A DNA stretch of 64,000 nucleotides from Pseudomonas marincola (GTDB lineage: Bacteria; Pseudomonadota; Gammaproteobacteria; Pseudomonadales; Pseudomonadaceae): contig NZ_FPBC01000012.1 of NCBI RefSeq assembly GCF_900116605.1, forward strand, positions 13,063 through 77,062, written 5' to 3'. The notes below the pieces were generated by a model, which did not search any database, was not told where the DNA came from, and saw nothing but the letters and a program-made list of their open reading frames with translations. The position numbers and the translations under genes were made by a program. Position 1 is the first letter of the stretch, and each line of letters starts with the position of its first letter. Positions 50,708 through 60,400 of the stretch are shown in pieces.

Positions 50708-51805
50708 ATGACCACCCTGACTTCTACTCCACGTGCCGACGGTTTCCACATGCCAGCCGAGTGGGCGCCCCACAGCCAAACCTGGATGGTCTGGCCGCAA
50801 CGTCCGGATAACTGGCGCCTGGGCGGCAAACCTGCGCAGCTCGCATTCAGTGCAGTGGCCAAAGCCATTGCCGAGTTCGAACCGGTAACAGTGTGCGTCT
50901 CGGCCGAACAGTATGAAAATGCCCGCGCCCGCCTCGACCACAGCAATATCCGCCTGGTCGAAATCAGCACGGACGACGCCTGGGTGCGCGATACCGGTCC
51001 GACATTCGTCACTAACAACCAGGGTGAAGTGCGCGGCGTCGACTGGACATTCAATGCCTGGGGCGGCTTCGATGGCGGTCTGTATTCGCCGTGGAACCGC
51101 GATGATCAGGTGGCCAGCAAGATCCTCGAAATCGAGCGCAGCAAGCGTTATCGCACCGAAGGTTTTGTGCTTGAAGGCGGCTCGATTCATGTCGACGGTG
51201 AAGGCACGCTGATCACCACCGAAGAATGCCTGCTCAACCGCAATCGCAACCCGCACCTGAGCCGCGAAGAAATCGAAGCAGTACTGAGCCAACATCTGGC
51301 TGTGGATAAAGTTATCTGGCTGCCGGACGGCTTGTTCAACGATGAAACCGATGGCCATGTGGATAACTTCTGCTGCTACGTGCGTCCGGGCGAAGTGTTG
51401 CTGGCATGGACGGATGACGAGAGCAATCCCAACTATGCGCGCTGCCAGGCAGCCATGCGCGTACTGCAAGCGACCAAAGATGCCAAAGGCCGCGAGCTGA
51501 TCGTGCACAAGATGCCAATTCCCGGCCCGCTGCACGCCACCGAAGAAGAATGCGCAGGCGTTGATCTGGTAGCAGGTTCGCAAGAGCGCAGCCCGGAAGT
51601 CCGCCTTGCCGGTTCTTACGTCAACTTCCTGATTGTGAACGGCGGCATTATCGCCCCGCGTTTCGACGACCCGATGGACGCCGAGGCCGAAGCAATCCTC
51701 AGCCGGGTATTCCCCGAGCACCGCGTAGTCATGGTGCCAGGGCGCGAAATTCTGCTGGGCGGTGGCAACATCCACTGCATCACCCAGCAGCAACCGGCCG
51801 GCTAA
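50708..51805 (+). CDS. aguA: Agmatine deiminase
   Basis: 365 aa, guanidino-group-modifying (peptidylarginine deiminase-like) fold. It converts agmatine to N-carbamoylputrescine and ammonia, which AguB then turns into putrescine. Catalytic Cys357 lies in LLGGGNIHCITQQQ; the acid pair and His are in VRDTGPTFV and DGHVDNF. DGFHMPAEWAPH at the N-terminus is the family opener. It ends in a strong bidirectional terminator. Confidence 0.97.
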   Translation: MTTLTSTPRADGFHMPAEWAPHSQTWMVWPQRPDNWRLGGKPAQLAFSAVAKAIAEFEPVTVCVSAEQYENARARLDHSNIRLVEISTDDAWVRDTGPTFVTNNQGEVRGVDWTFNAWGGFDGGLYSPWNRDDQVASKILEIERSKRYRTEGFVLEGGSIHVDGEGTLITTEECLLNRNRNPHLSREEIEAVLSQHLAVDKVIWLPDGLFNDETDGHVDNFCCYVRPGEVLLAWTDDESNPNYARCQAAMRVLQATKDAKGRELIVHKMPIPGPLHATEEECAGVDLVAGSQERSPEVRLAGSYVNFLIVNGGIIAPRFDDPMDAEAEAILSRVFPEHRVVMVPGREILLGGGNIHCITQQQPAG

Positions 51806-51826
51806 GTCGTCCAAATCGCAGACAAC

Positions 51827-51854
51827 AAAAAACCCAGCATCTGCTGGGTTTTTT
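51827..51854. terminator. Bidirectional terminator, aguA / oprE-like porin
   Basis: AAAAAACCCAGCA and TGCTGGGTTTTTT around a two-base loop. A- and T-runs flank the stem, so it serves both convergent genes. Confidence 0.93.
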
Positions 51855-51870
51855 GCACCTGACTGCCGGC

Positions 51871-53133
51871 TTACATCAACGGCAGGGTGTAGCTGACGAT
51901 CAGACGGTTTTCGTCGATGTCTTTCGCGAAGTTCGAGCGCACAGTCGCGTTGCGCCAGCGCACGCCAAGGTTCTTCAGCGCGCCGTCCTGGAAGATGTAC
52001 ATCAGCTCGGTGTTGCGCTCCCACTCTTTGCCTTCGGCAGCGTTGGCAACGCCGGTATCTACGCTGTCACCGTTGAGGTAACGGGTCATGAACGTCAGAC
52101 CCGGCACGCCGACAGAGGCGAAGTTGAAGTCGTAGCGCGCCTGCCAGGACTTCTCGTCCTTGTTGGCGAAGTCACTGATCTGAACATAGTTGACCAGGAA
52201 CGGGGCAGTGTTGCCGACGTAGGCAAAGCCGCTGTCGCCAGTCATGCTCTGGTAACCCAGGCCGAAGCTGTGGCCGCTGAGACCGTAGGTCAACATGATG
52301 CCGTACGCATCGTTGTCGATGGTGCTACGTCCGTCGTCAGTCGAGTGTGCATAACGCAGATCTGTCTTCAGGCTCTGATTGGCAGCAATCGCCCAGGCGT
52401 GAGTCAGGTTGAAAGAGTGCTGTTTGTAGAAGTCTTCCAGATTGGAATAGTAGTAACCGGCAGCCAGTTCTTTGTTGATCGCGTACTTACCGCCAACATA
52501 GTCGAACGAGTCGGTGGTGGCGCCGCCCGTGACGGTGATCCCACGGCTTTTGCCGTTGGTGACGGTGATGTCTTCGTAGTCATTCGAGTTGCGGTTGTTC
52601 ACTTCGCGAATGTGCGCTGCATCGAGGGTCAGGCCGTCGATTTCCTGAGAAACCAACTGACCGCCGCTGAATACCTGAGGCAACAAACGGCCATCGCTCG
52701 AGGCAATCGCCTGGTTCTTGTACTGCAGGCTACCGATCTTCAGCACGCTCTTGGAGATCTTGGCTTTACCGGCTACTGCCAGGCCAGAGAAGTTGTCCTG
52801 CGAGCCGCCAGACGAGCGATCCGGAACCAGCAAGCCGCTGCCCGCTGTGCCGTCACCCGAGTCCAGCTTGAAGCCGAACATGCCGATTGCATCAGCACCA
52901 AAGCCTACGGTGCCTTCGGTGTAGCCCGAATCCGCACGCAGGATGAAGCCCTGAGCCCACTCTTCCGACTTCGACTGGCTGGCGCCTTCGTCACGGAAAT
53001 CGCGGTTGAAATAGAAGTTACGCGCCTCGATCGAGGCTTTGCTGTCTTTGAAAAACTCAGCGTGGGCAGTTTGACTCAAGGCCAGACCCAAGGAGGCCGC
53101 AGTAACGGCCAGCGCCAGGGAGGTCTTCTTCAT
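51871..53133 (-). CDS. OprD-family outer-membrane porin, OprE-like
   Basis: 420 aa. Signal peptide of 26 residues (MKKTSLALAVTAASLGLALS start, cleaved at AHA-EF). The mature protein opens FFKDSKASIEARNFYFNRDF, the standard start of OprD-family 18-strand porins, and shows alternating strands ending in aromatic residues (YTLPLM end). OprD-family porins admit basic amino acids or organic acids; OprE (PA0291) is the neighbour of aguA in P. aeruginosa, so I call it OprE-like. GGAGA about nine bases before the ATG supports the start. Confidence 0.88.
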   Translation of the reverse strand: MKKTSLALAVTAASLGLALSQTAHAEFFKDSKASIEARNFYFNRDFRDEGASQSKSEEWAQGFILRADSGYTEGTVGFGADAIGMFGFKLDSGDGTAGSGLLVPDRSSGGSQDNFSGLAVAGKAKISKSVLKIGSLQYKNQAIASSDGRLLPQVFSGGQLVSQEIDGLTLDAAHIREVNNRNSNDYEDITVTNGKSRGITVTGGATTDSFDYVGGKYAINKELAAGYYYSNLEDFYKQHSFNLTHAWAIAANQSLKTDLRYAHSTDDGRSTIDNDAYGIMLTYGLSGHSFGLGYQSMTGDSGFAYVGNTAPFLVNYVQISDFANKDEKSWQARYDFNFASVGVPGLTFMTRYLNGDSVDTGVANAAEGKEWERNTELMYIFQDGALKNLGVRWRNATVRSNFAKDIDENRLIVSYTLPLM

Positions 53134-53631
53134 TTATTGTTCTCCAGTAGTAAGGTTTTAATGCCAGACAAAGGACAGCTGGCTTTTACCAGGCACACAC
53201 GCACTCGCCGCTTCAAAGCCGGTAAAGGCCCGTCGGTAAGTTGCTTGTGAGGTCAGTAAACGGGGTACGGCACTGAGCGCGCGGGCAATGAGCCAGGCAC
53301 GTGAAATACGTGAGGACAGCAGTAAGAACAGGCAATAGTCATCGGAAAAATGTCTCTTGATCTTATTGTTTGCCGGCCGCTCGGCGGCTTATTTATGACA
53401 AACACATGGCAGATTGCGTGCCAAGACCAGAACTTTCGATAGTTGCTCAATGTTTCTGCGCATTAGAACCAGAACCGGCGTGCTAGAGCGTCGCAAGACG
53501 GCTTTGTCATCGGCGGATTATCGCCTACAAAACACCCCAAACCGGCGAAAATCCGCCAATTCGCGCTTGCCAAGGCTTTATCCAACGCATAAAAAACCCG
53601 GCACGTGGCCGGGTCTTCAACACTCGCTGGA
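53134..53631. promoter_or_regulatory. 498-bp region upstream of the porin
   Basis: No gene is supported. It must contain the porin promoter and a long 5' leader. Apart from the desA terminator at 53591-53614 I see no hairpin or repeat. A 65-codon open frame at 53253-53450 lacks a ribosome site and family resemblance. Confidence 0.4.
53591..53614 (-). terminator. Terminator of desA
   Basis: Minus strand: GACCCGGC, CACGT-type loop, GCCGGGTT followed by TTTT. It lies 18 bases past the desA stop. Confidence 0.85.
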
Positions 53632-54819
53632 TCAGGCAGCCGTTGCCGGACGCAGCGAGTAGGTTTTCAGCTGCTCGGCGAATTCACGCAGCGAATGAAT
53701 ACCGCTGGCTTCTGCATCATGAATCCAATGCTTGATTGCTTCGAGCATGTCGTGGCCGTTGGTGCTGGTTTTGGCCCAGATCATTTGCAGCGCTAGGCGC
53801 TTTTCATAGATCACCTTGAGCGCATGGCTGTGCTCGAGCATGCGGTCGATGCGCGCTTGTTGCTGGTCCTTGAGCAGACTCGGCTCACGCGACAACAGGC
53901 GTTTGGCGCGATAGAAGTGGTCACGCACCGACGCATCGGCCTTGGCCAGTTCCTGTTTCACCAACGGCCCGATTACCAGCTTGCGGTACTGCGCCATGAT
54001 CTGGAAACGGTTGTTGAGAATGGCCATCGCGGTGTCCATGTCCATGCTGCCTTTACCCGCGACACGGTGGGCAATTGGCGCGACACGTTGGACTTTGGCC
54101 AGCCCGAAGAAGCTCAGCAGCTTGATCCAGGCCCAGCCCATATCGAACTCCCAGCTCTTGACCGAAAGCTTGGCCGAGTTCGGGTAGGTGTGATGGTTGT
54201 TATGCAGCTCTTCACCGCCGATCAAAATGCCCCACGGCACCAGATTGGTCGCGGCGTCACGGCATTCGAAGTTACGATAACCGACAGCATGACCCAGGCC
54301 ATTGATAACGCCCGCGGCCCAGACCGGAATCCACATCATCTGCACGGCCCAGACGGTGATACCGATTACGCCGAACAGCGCCAAATCGATAAACCCCATC
54401 AGCGCCACACCGCCGAGCGGGAAACGTGAGTAGAGATTGCGCTCGATCCAGTCTTCCGGGCAGTTCTTGCCGTAAATGCGCAGGGTCTCGCTGTTTTGTG
54501 CCTCTTCGGCATACAACTCAGCGCCTTTGCGCAAAACTGTACCCAGGCCTTTGATGACCGGACTGTGCGGATCATCTGCTGTTTCACACTTGGCGTGATG
54601 TTTGCGATGGATTGCCGTCCACTCGCGGGTGTTTTGCGCCGTGGTCAGCCACAGCCAAAACCGAAAGAAGTGCTTGAGCGCCGGATGCAACTCCAGAGCG
54701 CGGTGAGCTGAATAGCGATGCAAATAGATAGTGACGCTCACAATGGTGACATGCGTCATTACCAAAGTAGCCGCTACCAACTGCCAGACCGAAAGGTCGA
54801 GAATACCGTTGTACCACAT
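53632..54819 (-). CDS. desA: Delta-9 acyl-phospholipid desaturase DesA
   Basis: 395 aa membrane fatty-acid desaturase. The three His boxes are HRYSAH, HRKHH (with a following CETADDPH) and HNNHH; they bind the di-iron centre. Hydrophobic segments at about 8-28 and 140-185 anchor it. DesA of P. aeruginosa (PA0286) introduces the double bond into acyl chains of existing membrane phospholipids under aerobic conditions. The ATG at 54819 (MWYNGILDLSVW) is the family start. Divergent from the GGDEF-EAL gene, as PA0286 and PA0285. Confidence 0.94.
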   Translation of the reverse strand: MWYNGILDLSVWQLVAATLVMTHVTIVSVTIYLHRYSAHRALELHPALKHFFRFWLWLTTAQNTREWTAIHRKHHAKCETADDPHSPVIKGLGTVLRKGAELYAEEAQNSETLRIYGKNCPEDWIERNLYSRFPLGGVALMGFIDLALFGVIGITVWAVQMMWIPVWAAGVINGLGHAVGYRNFECRDAATNLVPWGILIGGEELHNNHHTYPNSAKLSVKSWEFDMGWAWIKLLSFFGLAKVQRVAPIAHRVAGKGSMDMDTAMAILNNRFQIMAQYRKLVIGPLVKQELAKADASVRDHFYRAKRLLSREPSLLKDQQQARIDRMLEHSHALKVIYEKRLALQMIWAKTSTNGHDMLEAIKHWIHDAEASGIHSLREFAEQLKTYSLRPATAA

Positions 54820-54985
54820 GGGCTGTGTGCCTCTTTTGAATAAGTACGCGGCAGAGCCCAAAGCGCTGTCCGCGGTGCATTATCTCTAACCTGCACAATA
54901 AAACCAGTTGGTCTTTTGAATCAGGCTGTTACAAAACTAACCATCAGCAAAACCGTCTTTCAATGCCGACAGTGAGCCCGCTGGA

Positions 54986-57259
54986 ATGAGATTGCGCTTT
55001 ACCCCCACATCAATAACCCTGAGCTACCTGATTTTTTCCAGCGCCTGGGTTCTGCTGGGTGACAATCTGCTGGGCAGCCTGCATCTCTCCGCCGGGCACA
55101 TTGAACTGCTGCAGTCAGCCAAGGGACTGGCTTTCGTATTGCTCAGCAGCCTTTTGCTGGGGTTGATGCTGCACGCTTATAACGCCCAGCACCGCAGAAT
55201 CCGGCGCACGCTCAGAGGCAGCCAGCAACGCCTTAAACTGGCGCTTGAGGCGGCAGAATTCGGTCACTGGGACTGGCATCTGGGCAATCAGGAGGCGTTT
55301 TTTTCGACGCGCTATTGTCGCTTGCTCGGCGTGGAAGAACTTACCTCGAACACCTGGATTGAGCGAATCCACCCCGACGACCTGCCCGCATTTCGCCGAG
55401 ATCTCAGACAAGCGGCAGATCATCAGAACGAAGTGCAATTTCATTCGGCTTACCGCTTGCGCCATGCCGATGGCCAATATCGCTGGATCGAGTCATTCGG
55501 CAAATTACTGCATGACGACAATAACCAGCCCGAGCGCCTGATCGGGATTGCCAGTGACATCACCCAGCGACGCAACGACGAACATCTGCTGCGACAAGCC
55601 GCAGCCGTGTTTGAGGCCACACAGGAAGGCGTACTGGTGACCAATGCGGCCCTTGAGATTGTGCATATCAACCCGACCTTTTCGCGAATCACCGGCTATG
55701 ACACCGCCGAAGTGCTCGGCAAAAGCCCGACAGTACTCAAGTCGGGCCGTCATGATGCGGCGTTCTATGAGGCCCTTTGGCAAGACCTTAGCCAGAAAGG
55801 CAGCTGGAGTGGAGAGATCTGGAACCGGCGCAAGAGTGGTGAAGTTTATCCACAGTGGCAGAGCATCCGCAGCATCCATGACGCCCATGGTCAGCTAACC
55901 CATTACGTCGCAGTTTTTTCGGATATTTCGCTGCTGCATCGCTCGCAAATCGAGCGCGATCATCTGGCCCACTTTGACCCGCTAACCGAGCTGCCCAATC
56001 GGTTACTGTTCAGCGAGCGTGTGCAGCATGCATTGACCCGCGCCAAGCGCCTGCAACGTGGAGGCGCGGTACTGATTGCCAACATCGACCACTTCAAATT
56101 GATCAATGAAGGCCTCGGTCACAACACGGGAGACGCCTTGCTCAAAGCGGTAGCTAAACGCTTCCTGGATCAATTGGAGAGCGGCGTCACGCTGGCGCGC
56201 CTCGGCAGTGACGAATTCGGCCTGGTGTTTGAAGGCAGTGAGTTTGATGGCTTGGCGGTAGATCTGGCAGACAAACTGTTGCGCAGCCTGGATACGCCCT
56301 TCGCCCTCGCCGACCAGACGCTGTACATCAACGCCAGCATCGGAATTTATGAGTTTTGCGAAACCATCTGCCTTGAGCAAGTCATGCGCAATGCCAATTC
56401 AGCGTTGCACAAAGCCAAAAGCAATGGACGCCAGTGCGTTGCCGTTTACAGCCGCGAATTGACCGACTCGGCGCAACAACGCTTCGAGTTGGCCCACGCA
56501 CTGCGACATGCCATCCGGAACAACCAACTAGTCGTGCATTACCAACCCCTGCACAGCTTAAATACCGGCCAACTGATCGGCGCCGAGGCGCTGGTGCGCT
56601 GGCAGCACCCGGAGCGCGGCTTGTTAGCGCCCGGCGTATTCATCCCGATTGCCGAAGAGACCGGTCTGATCGGCGAAATCGATGCCTGGGTACTGAATCA
56701 AGCCAGCCTGCAATTGGCTGAGTGGAGTAATGCAGGCCTTGAGTTACCGCGCATGGCAGTCAATGTGTCGAGCCGCCTGCTTTATCGCCCGGAACTACAC
56801 ACTAAAATTGCCGCATTGCTGGAAAGCACCCGGTTGGACCCTGCACGCCTTGAGCTTGAGGTAACCGAAAGTGCCGTGATGCAGGACCCGGCGCTTGCAC
56901 AGGAGCATCTGAACAAGCTGCGCGCCTTGGGCGTTAATCTGTCGATCGATGATTTCGGTACAGGCTACAGCTCACTGGCGCGGCTAAAAAGGCTGCCAGT
57001 GAACAAACTGAAACTTGATCGCAGTTTTGTTCAAGGCCTGCCGCACGACAAAGACGACCAGGCCATCGCCCGCGCGGTTATTGGCCTCGGGCACAGCCTG
57101 GGCATGCAGGTTCTGGCCGAGGGAATCGAGCATCTGGAGCAGGCTGAGTTCCTCAAAGCCTGCGGCTGTGACAGTGCGCAAGGCTATTTATTCGGTAGGC
57201 CGATGCCGGCACCAGCCTTCGCCGCACAACTGAGCAACCTCAAGCGTGAGCAGACGTGA
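54986..57259 (+). CDS. PAS-PAS-GGDEF-EAL membrane protein (PA0285-like)
   Basis: 757 aa. Two membrane segments (about 10-30 and 42-64), PAS1 about 75-195 and PAS2 about 205-320, a GGDEF domain about 325-490 and an EAL domain about 505-750. The GGDEF site reads GSDEF (residues 407-411), a variant in which the second Gly is Ser, so cyclase activity is uncertain. The EAL site is intact: EALVRW from Glu534, DDFGTGYSS and KLDRSFVQG, so c-di-GMP phosphodiesterase activity is expected. It lies next to desA like PA0285. Confidence 0.92.
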   Translation: MRLRFTPTSITLSYLIFSSAWVLLGDNLLGSLHLSAGHIELLQSAKGLAFVLLSSLLLGLMLHAYNAQHRRIRRTLRGSQQRLKLALEAAEFGHWDWHLGNQEAFFSTRYCRLLGVEELTSNTWIERIHPDDLPAFRRDLRQAADHQNEVQFHSAYRLRHADGQYRWIESFGKLLHDDNNQPERLIGIASDITQRRNDEHLLRQAAAVFEATQEGVLVTNAALEIVHINPTFSRITGYDTAEVLGKSPTVLKSGRHDAAFYEALWQDLSQKGSWSGEIWNRRKSGEVYPQWQSIRSIHDAHGQLTHYVAVFSDISLLHRSQIERDHLAHFDPLTELPNRLLFSERVQHALTRAKRLQRGGAVLIANIDHFKLINEGLGHNTGDALLKAVAKRFLDQLESGVTLARLGSDEFGLVFEGSEFDGLAVDLADKLLRSLDTPFALADQTLYINASIGIYEFCETICLEQVMRNANSALHKAKSNGRQCVAVYSRELTDSAQQRFELAHALRHAIRNNQLVVHYQPLHSLNTGQLIGAEALVRWQHPERGLLAPGVFIPIAEETGLIGEIDAWVLNQASLQLAEWSNAGLELPRMAVNVSSRLLYRPELHTKIAALLESTRLDPARLELEVTESAVMQDPALAQEHLNKLRALGVNLSIDDFGTGYSSLARLKRLPVNKLKLDRSFVQGLPHDKDDQAIARAVIGLGHSLGMQVLAEGIEHLEQAEFLKACGCDSAQGYLFGRPMPAPAFAAQLSNLKREQT

Positions 57260-57453
57260 AGTAATTACAGCGATTGCCCGCGCCACGCCACAAAAAGCAC
57301 AAACAGCACTGCCCAAAGCGCGCCCGAGCAGGCATGATTCCAGACAAATAAAGCCATTGCCGGACACCAGGCAGGGCTGCTAAAAGTTTGAGAATGCGGC
57401 TGCGGCATTGGCATCCGCATTACAGCTCAAACGTGCACTGGGGAAGTTGCAGT

Positions 57454-60400
57454 ATGCGGTCAACCACCACAGAACGTCCCACCACAACCCGGCGCATCGT
57501 CGGTCTTGGTAGCCTGGCCCTGGCGTTACTATTCAGTGTGCTTGGCTGGCATGCCCTGCAAGAACGCGAAGCCCTGTGGCAGCTACAGATTGCCAAACAG
57601 GGCGAGTTGCAAAAGCTTGCCCTGCAAAGCGCACAAACCGCGCAACAGCAACAGGCACAAATACTCGCGCAAACCATCGCCGCCGACTCATGGGTAACCG
57701 AGCTGGTGCGACAGGCCCACTCGCTGCGCCAAGGCGAGTTCAACCAGCGCTACCTCGACAGCATTCGCAACCAGCTCAAATCTCGGCTCACCCCACGCTG
57801 GCGCGGCATGCAGCAATACCAGCAGTTTCAATTGCTGATATTCCTGGCGCCCCAGGGCGAGATGTTCCTGCAGATTCCAGCGCAGTCTGGTGGCGAGCAG
57901 ATTACCCATAAACAAATGCTCAGCGATGCACTGACCAGCCAACGCAGCGTGGCCGGCCTTAACCTGACTGAACACCAATTTGCCATCAGCGCCATCACGC
58001 CGCTGCATGTGCCGAACCTCAAAGTTGAAACCACGGTCGGCGCCGTCGAAGTGCAACTCGGCTTGCAAGCCAATATCAAGCAACTGGATCAGGAGTTGGA
58101 TGCCGGCGTGGCCTTGCTCGGTAATCTGCCAGGCACCAGCGGCTCGCCAGAAACACAGTGGAAAATCATCAGCCACTCACGTGATCAGGTTTTGAACTGG
58201 CAACAGCGCGCAGCATTGCCAAAACCTTCCGCAGACAACACGTTGAAGCTGCTTGAAGACGATGGCCGCACCTACTTGCTCAATCAGGTACCGCTGTCCG
58301 GCTATTCGACCAGCGCTCTCGCTCCGGCGCCCATCAGCGCCTATGCCTTGGTGTGGCGCGACATCAGCGAACTCTATGCACTGCACATCAGTGATAACCA
58401 GTGGCTGGTCGGCAAATGGATTTTTGCCTGGCTAGGGGCTGAAGCGCTGTTGTTACTGCTGCTTCTGGCAACCCGCAACAGTACCCGCTCAATGATGCTC
58501 AGCCACCAGCATGCGCTGCAACAGAAGCACCAGCAAAGCGAATACTCACGCGAGCTGCTGACCATCATCACCGAAGCGCAGTCAGCCTACATCGATACCC
58601 AGAATCAGCAAACTGCCTTTGCCGCGTTGCTGCAACGCATCATCGGCTTGACCAGAAGCCAGGCCGGCATGATTGGCGAAGTCCTCAAGACTGACCACGG
58701 TTCGACGACTTTGCGCACCCTTGCGCGCCACGACAGCCGCTTGGGCGAAACCGAGAACTGCTACTGGCTCAAGGACGATGAGCATCCACAACAGCGCACG
58801 CTGGAGCAACTGCTGGAGCCGGCTATCCGCGGCGGCCAGTTACGCGTTAATCAACCTGAGCAATTGGTGAGCGATGAGCCGCAGGCAATCAGCTCATTGA
58901 TCAGCCTGCCGATCCAGCATCAGGGTGAGGTCATCGGTCTGCTGGGCCTGGTCAACCGCGCTGCGGGCTATTCAAATGAGCTGATCGAGCAGCTACAGCC
59001 GCTGTTATCGACCCTGGCGCAATTGCTCGCCGCCTTGCAGCGCGACATTCAACGTGAGCATGCCAACCTGCGCATGCAGCGCCAGCAACAAGCCTTGCAC
59101 GCACTCAATGAAATCGCCGCGTTATCGGGTAATGGTACTCAGCACCAACTGCGCAAAGCCTTGCAACTGGGCGCGAGTTTTTACCGGATGCCACTGGCAA
59201 TCATCAGCCAGATCGAGGACCAGAACTACACGATAAAGGTGCAGGTTTCGCCCAATAATGAGCTGTACGACGGCCAGCATTTTGCCCTCGGCGAGACCTA
59301 TTGCAGCCTGACGTTGCAACAAGACAGCGTGCTCGCAATCGAGGCCATGCAGGTGTCTGCTTATGCAACGCATCCCTGCTACGAACTGTTCGCACTGGAA
59401 AGCTATATTGGCTCGACTATCTGGGTGAATGGCCAGCGTTACGGCACGCTCAACTTCTCCTGCAGCAAGCCACACCCCACTTCATTCGACGAATCCGACC
59501 GTGAGTTCATGCGCCTGTTTGCCCGCTGGGTGGGCAGCACGCTGGAGCGCCAGCAGCAGGAGCAAGCCAAGCAAACCTTATTGGCGCGACTTGATGAGGC
59601 GCAGCAACTGGCCAAGCTGGGGCATTGGGAAGCCGATCTCGAAACCAGAGAGCTGTTCTGGTCGGGCATGATTTACCAAATTCTGGGTATCGCTCCCGGG
59701 CAGTACAAACCGAGCATGGACGATGCCTTGGTGCACGTGCATCCGGAAGACCGCGTGCGTGTAGACAAGAGCAACGAGCGGGCGCGTGCGGGCGAACCCG
59801 TGGCGATCAGTTACCGGATTATCTGCGCCAATCAGCAAGTGCGCTGGGTGCATTGCACCACCAAGCTACAAGCCAACCAGCAAGGTGAAATGCTCAAACT
59901 GACAGGCACCGTGCAGGACATCACTGAGCGGATGGAAACCGAAGCCATCAGCAAAGTTCAGAGCCAAAGGCTGGCGAACGTGATCGAAGGCACCCAACTG
60001 GGCACTTGGCAGTGGAATGTGCAGACCGGCGAGACCGTCATCAATGAACGCTGGGCGAGTATTCTCGGCTACTCGCTGGACGAGCTTGAACCCGTAACAA
60101 TCGACACCTGGCTCAACTTGAATCACCCGGATGATTGCCGCCACGCGCAAGCCTTGCTTGAGCAGCACTTCAGCGGACAAACGGCGTACTACAGCGTGCA
60201 ATGCAGAATGCTCCACAAGGCGGGGCACTGGGTTTGGGTGCAGTCGAGCGGGCGCCTCGAAAGCTCAACCGCCGATGGCCAGCCGCTGATGATGTACGGG
60301 ACGCATACGGACATCAGCGAACAAAAGATTCGTGAGCAGGAAACCCAACAGACGCGCCGCTATTTACAGACCGTACTCGACTCGGCCATTGGTGTTTCAG

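Noticed and set aside
51853..53250. A 465-codon plus-strand open frame opposite the OprE-like porin
   Set aside because: It is antisense to a porin with signal peptide, family blocks and ribosome site; the frame exists because of the porin's codon bias and has no family features of its own.
53253..53450. A 65-codon minus-strand open frame upstream of the porin
   Set aside because: No ribosome site, no hydrophobic or family pattern; probably 5' leader of the porin gene.
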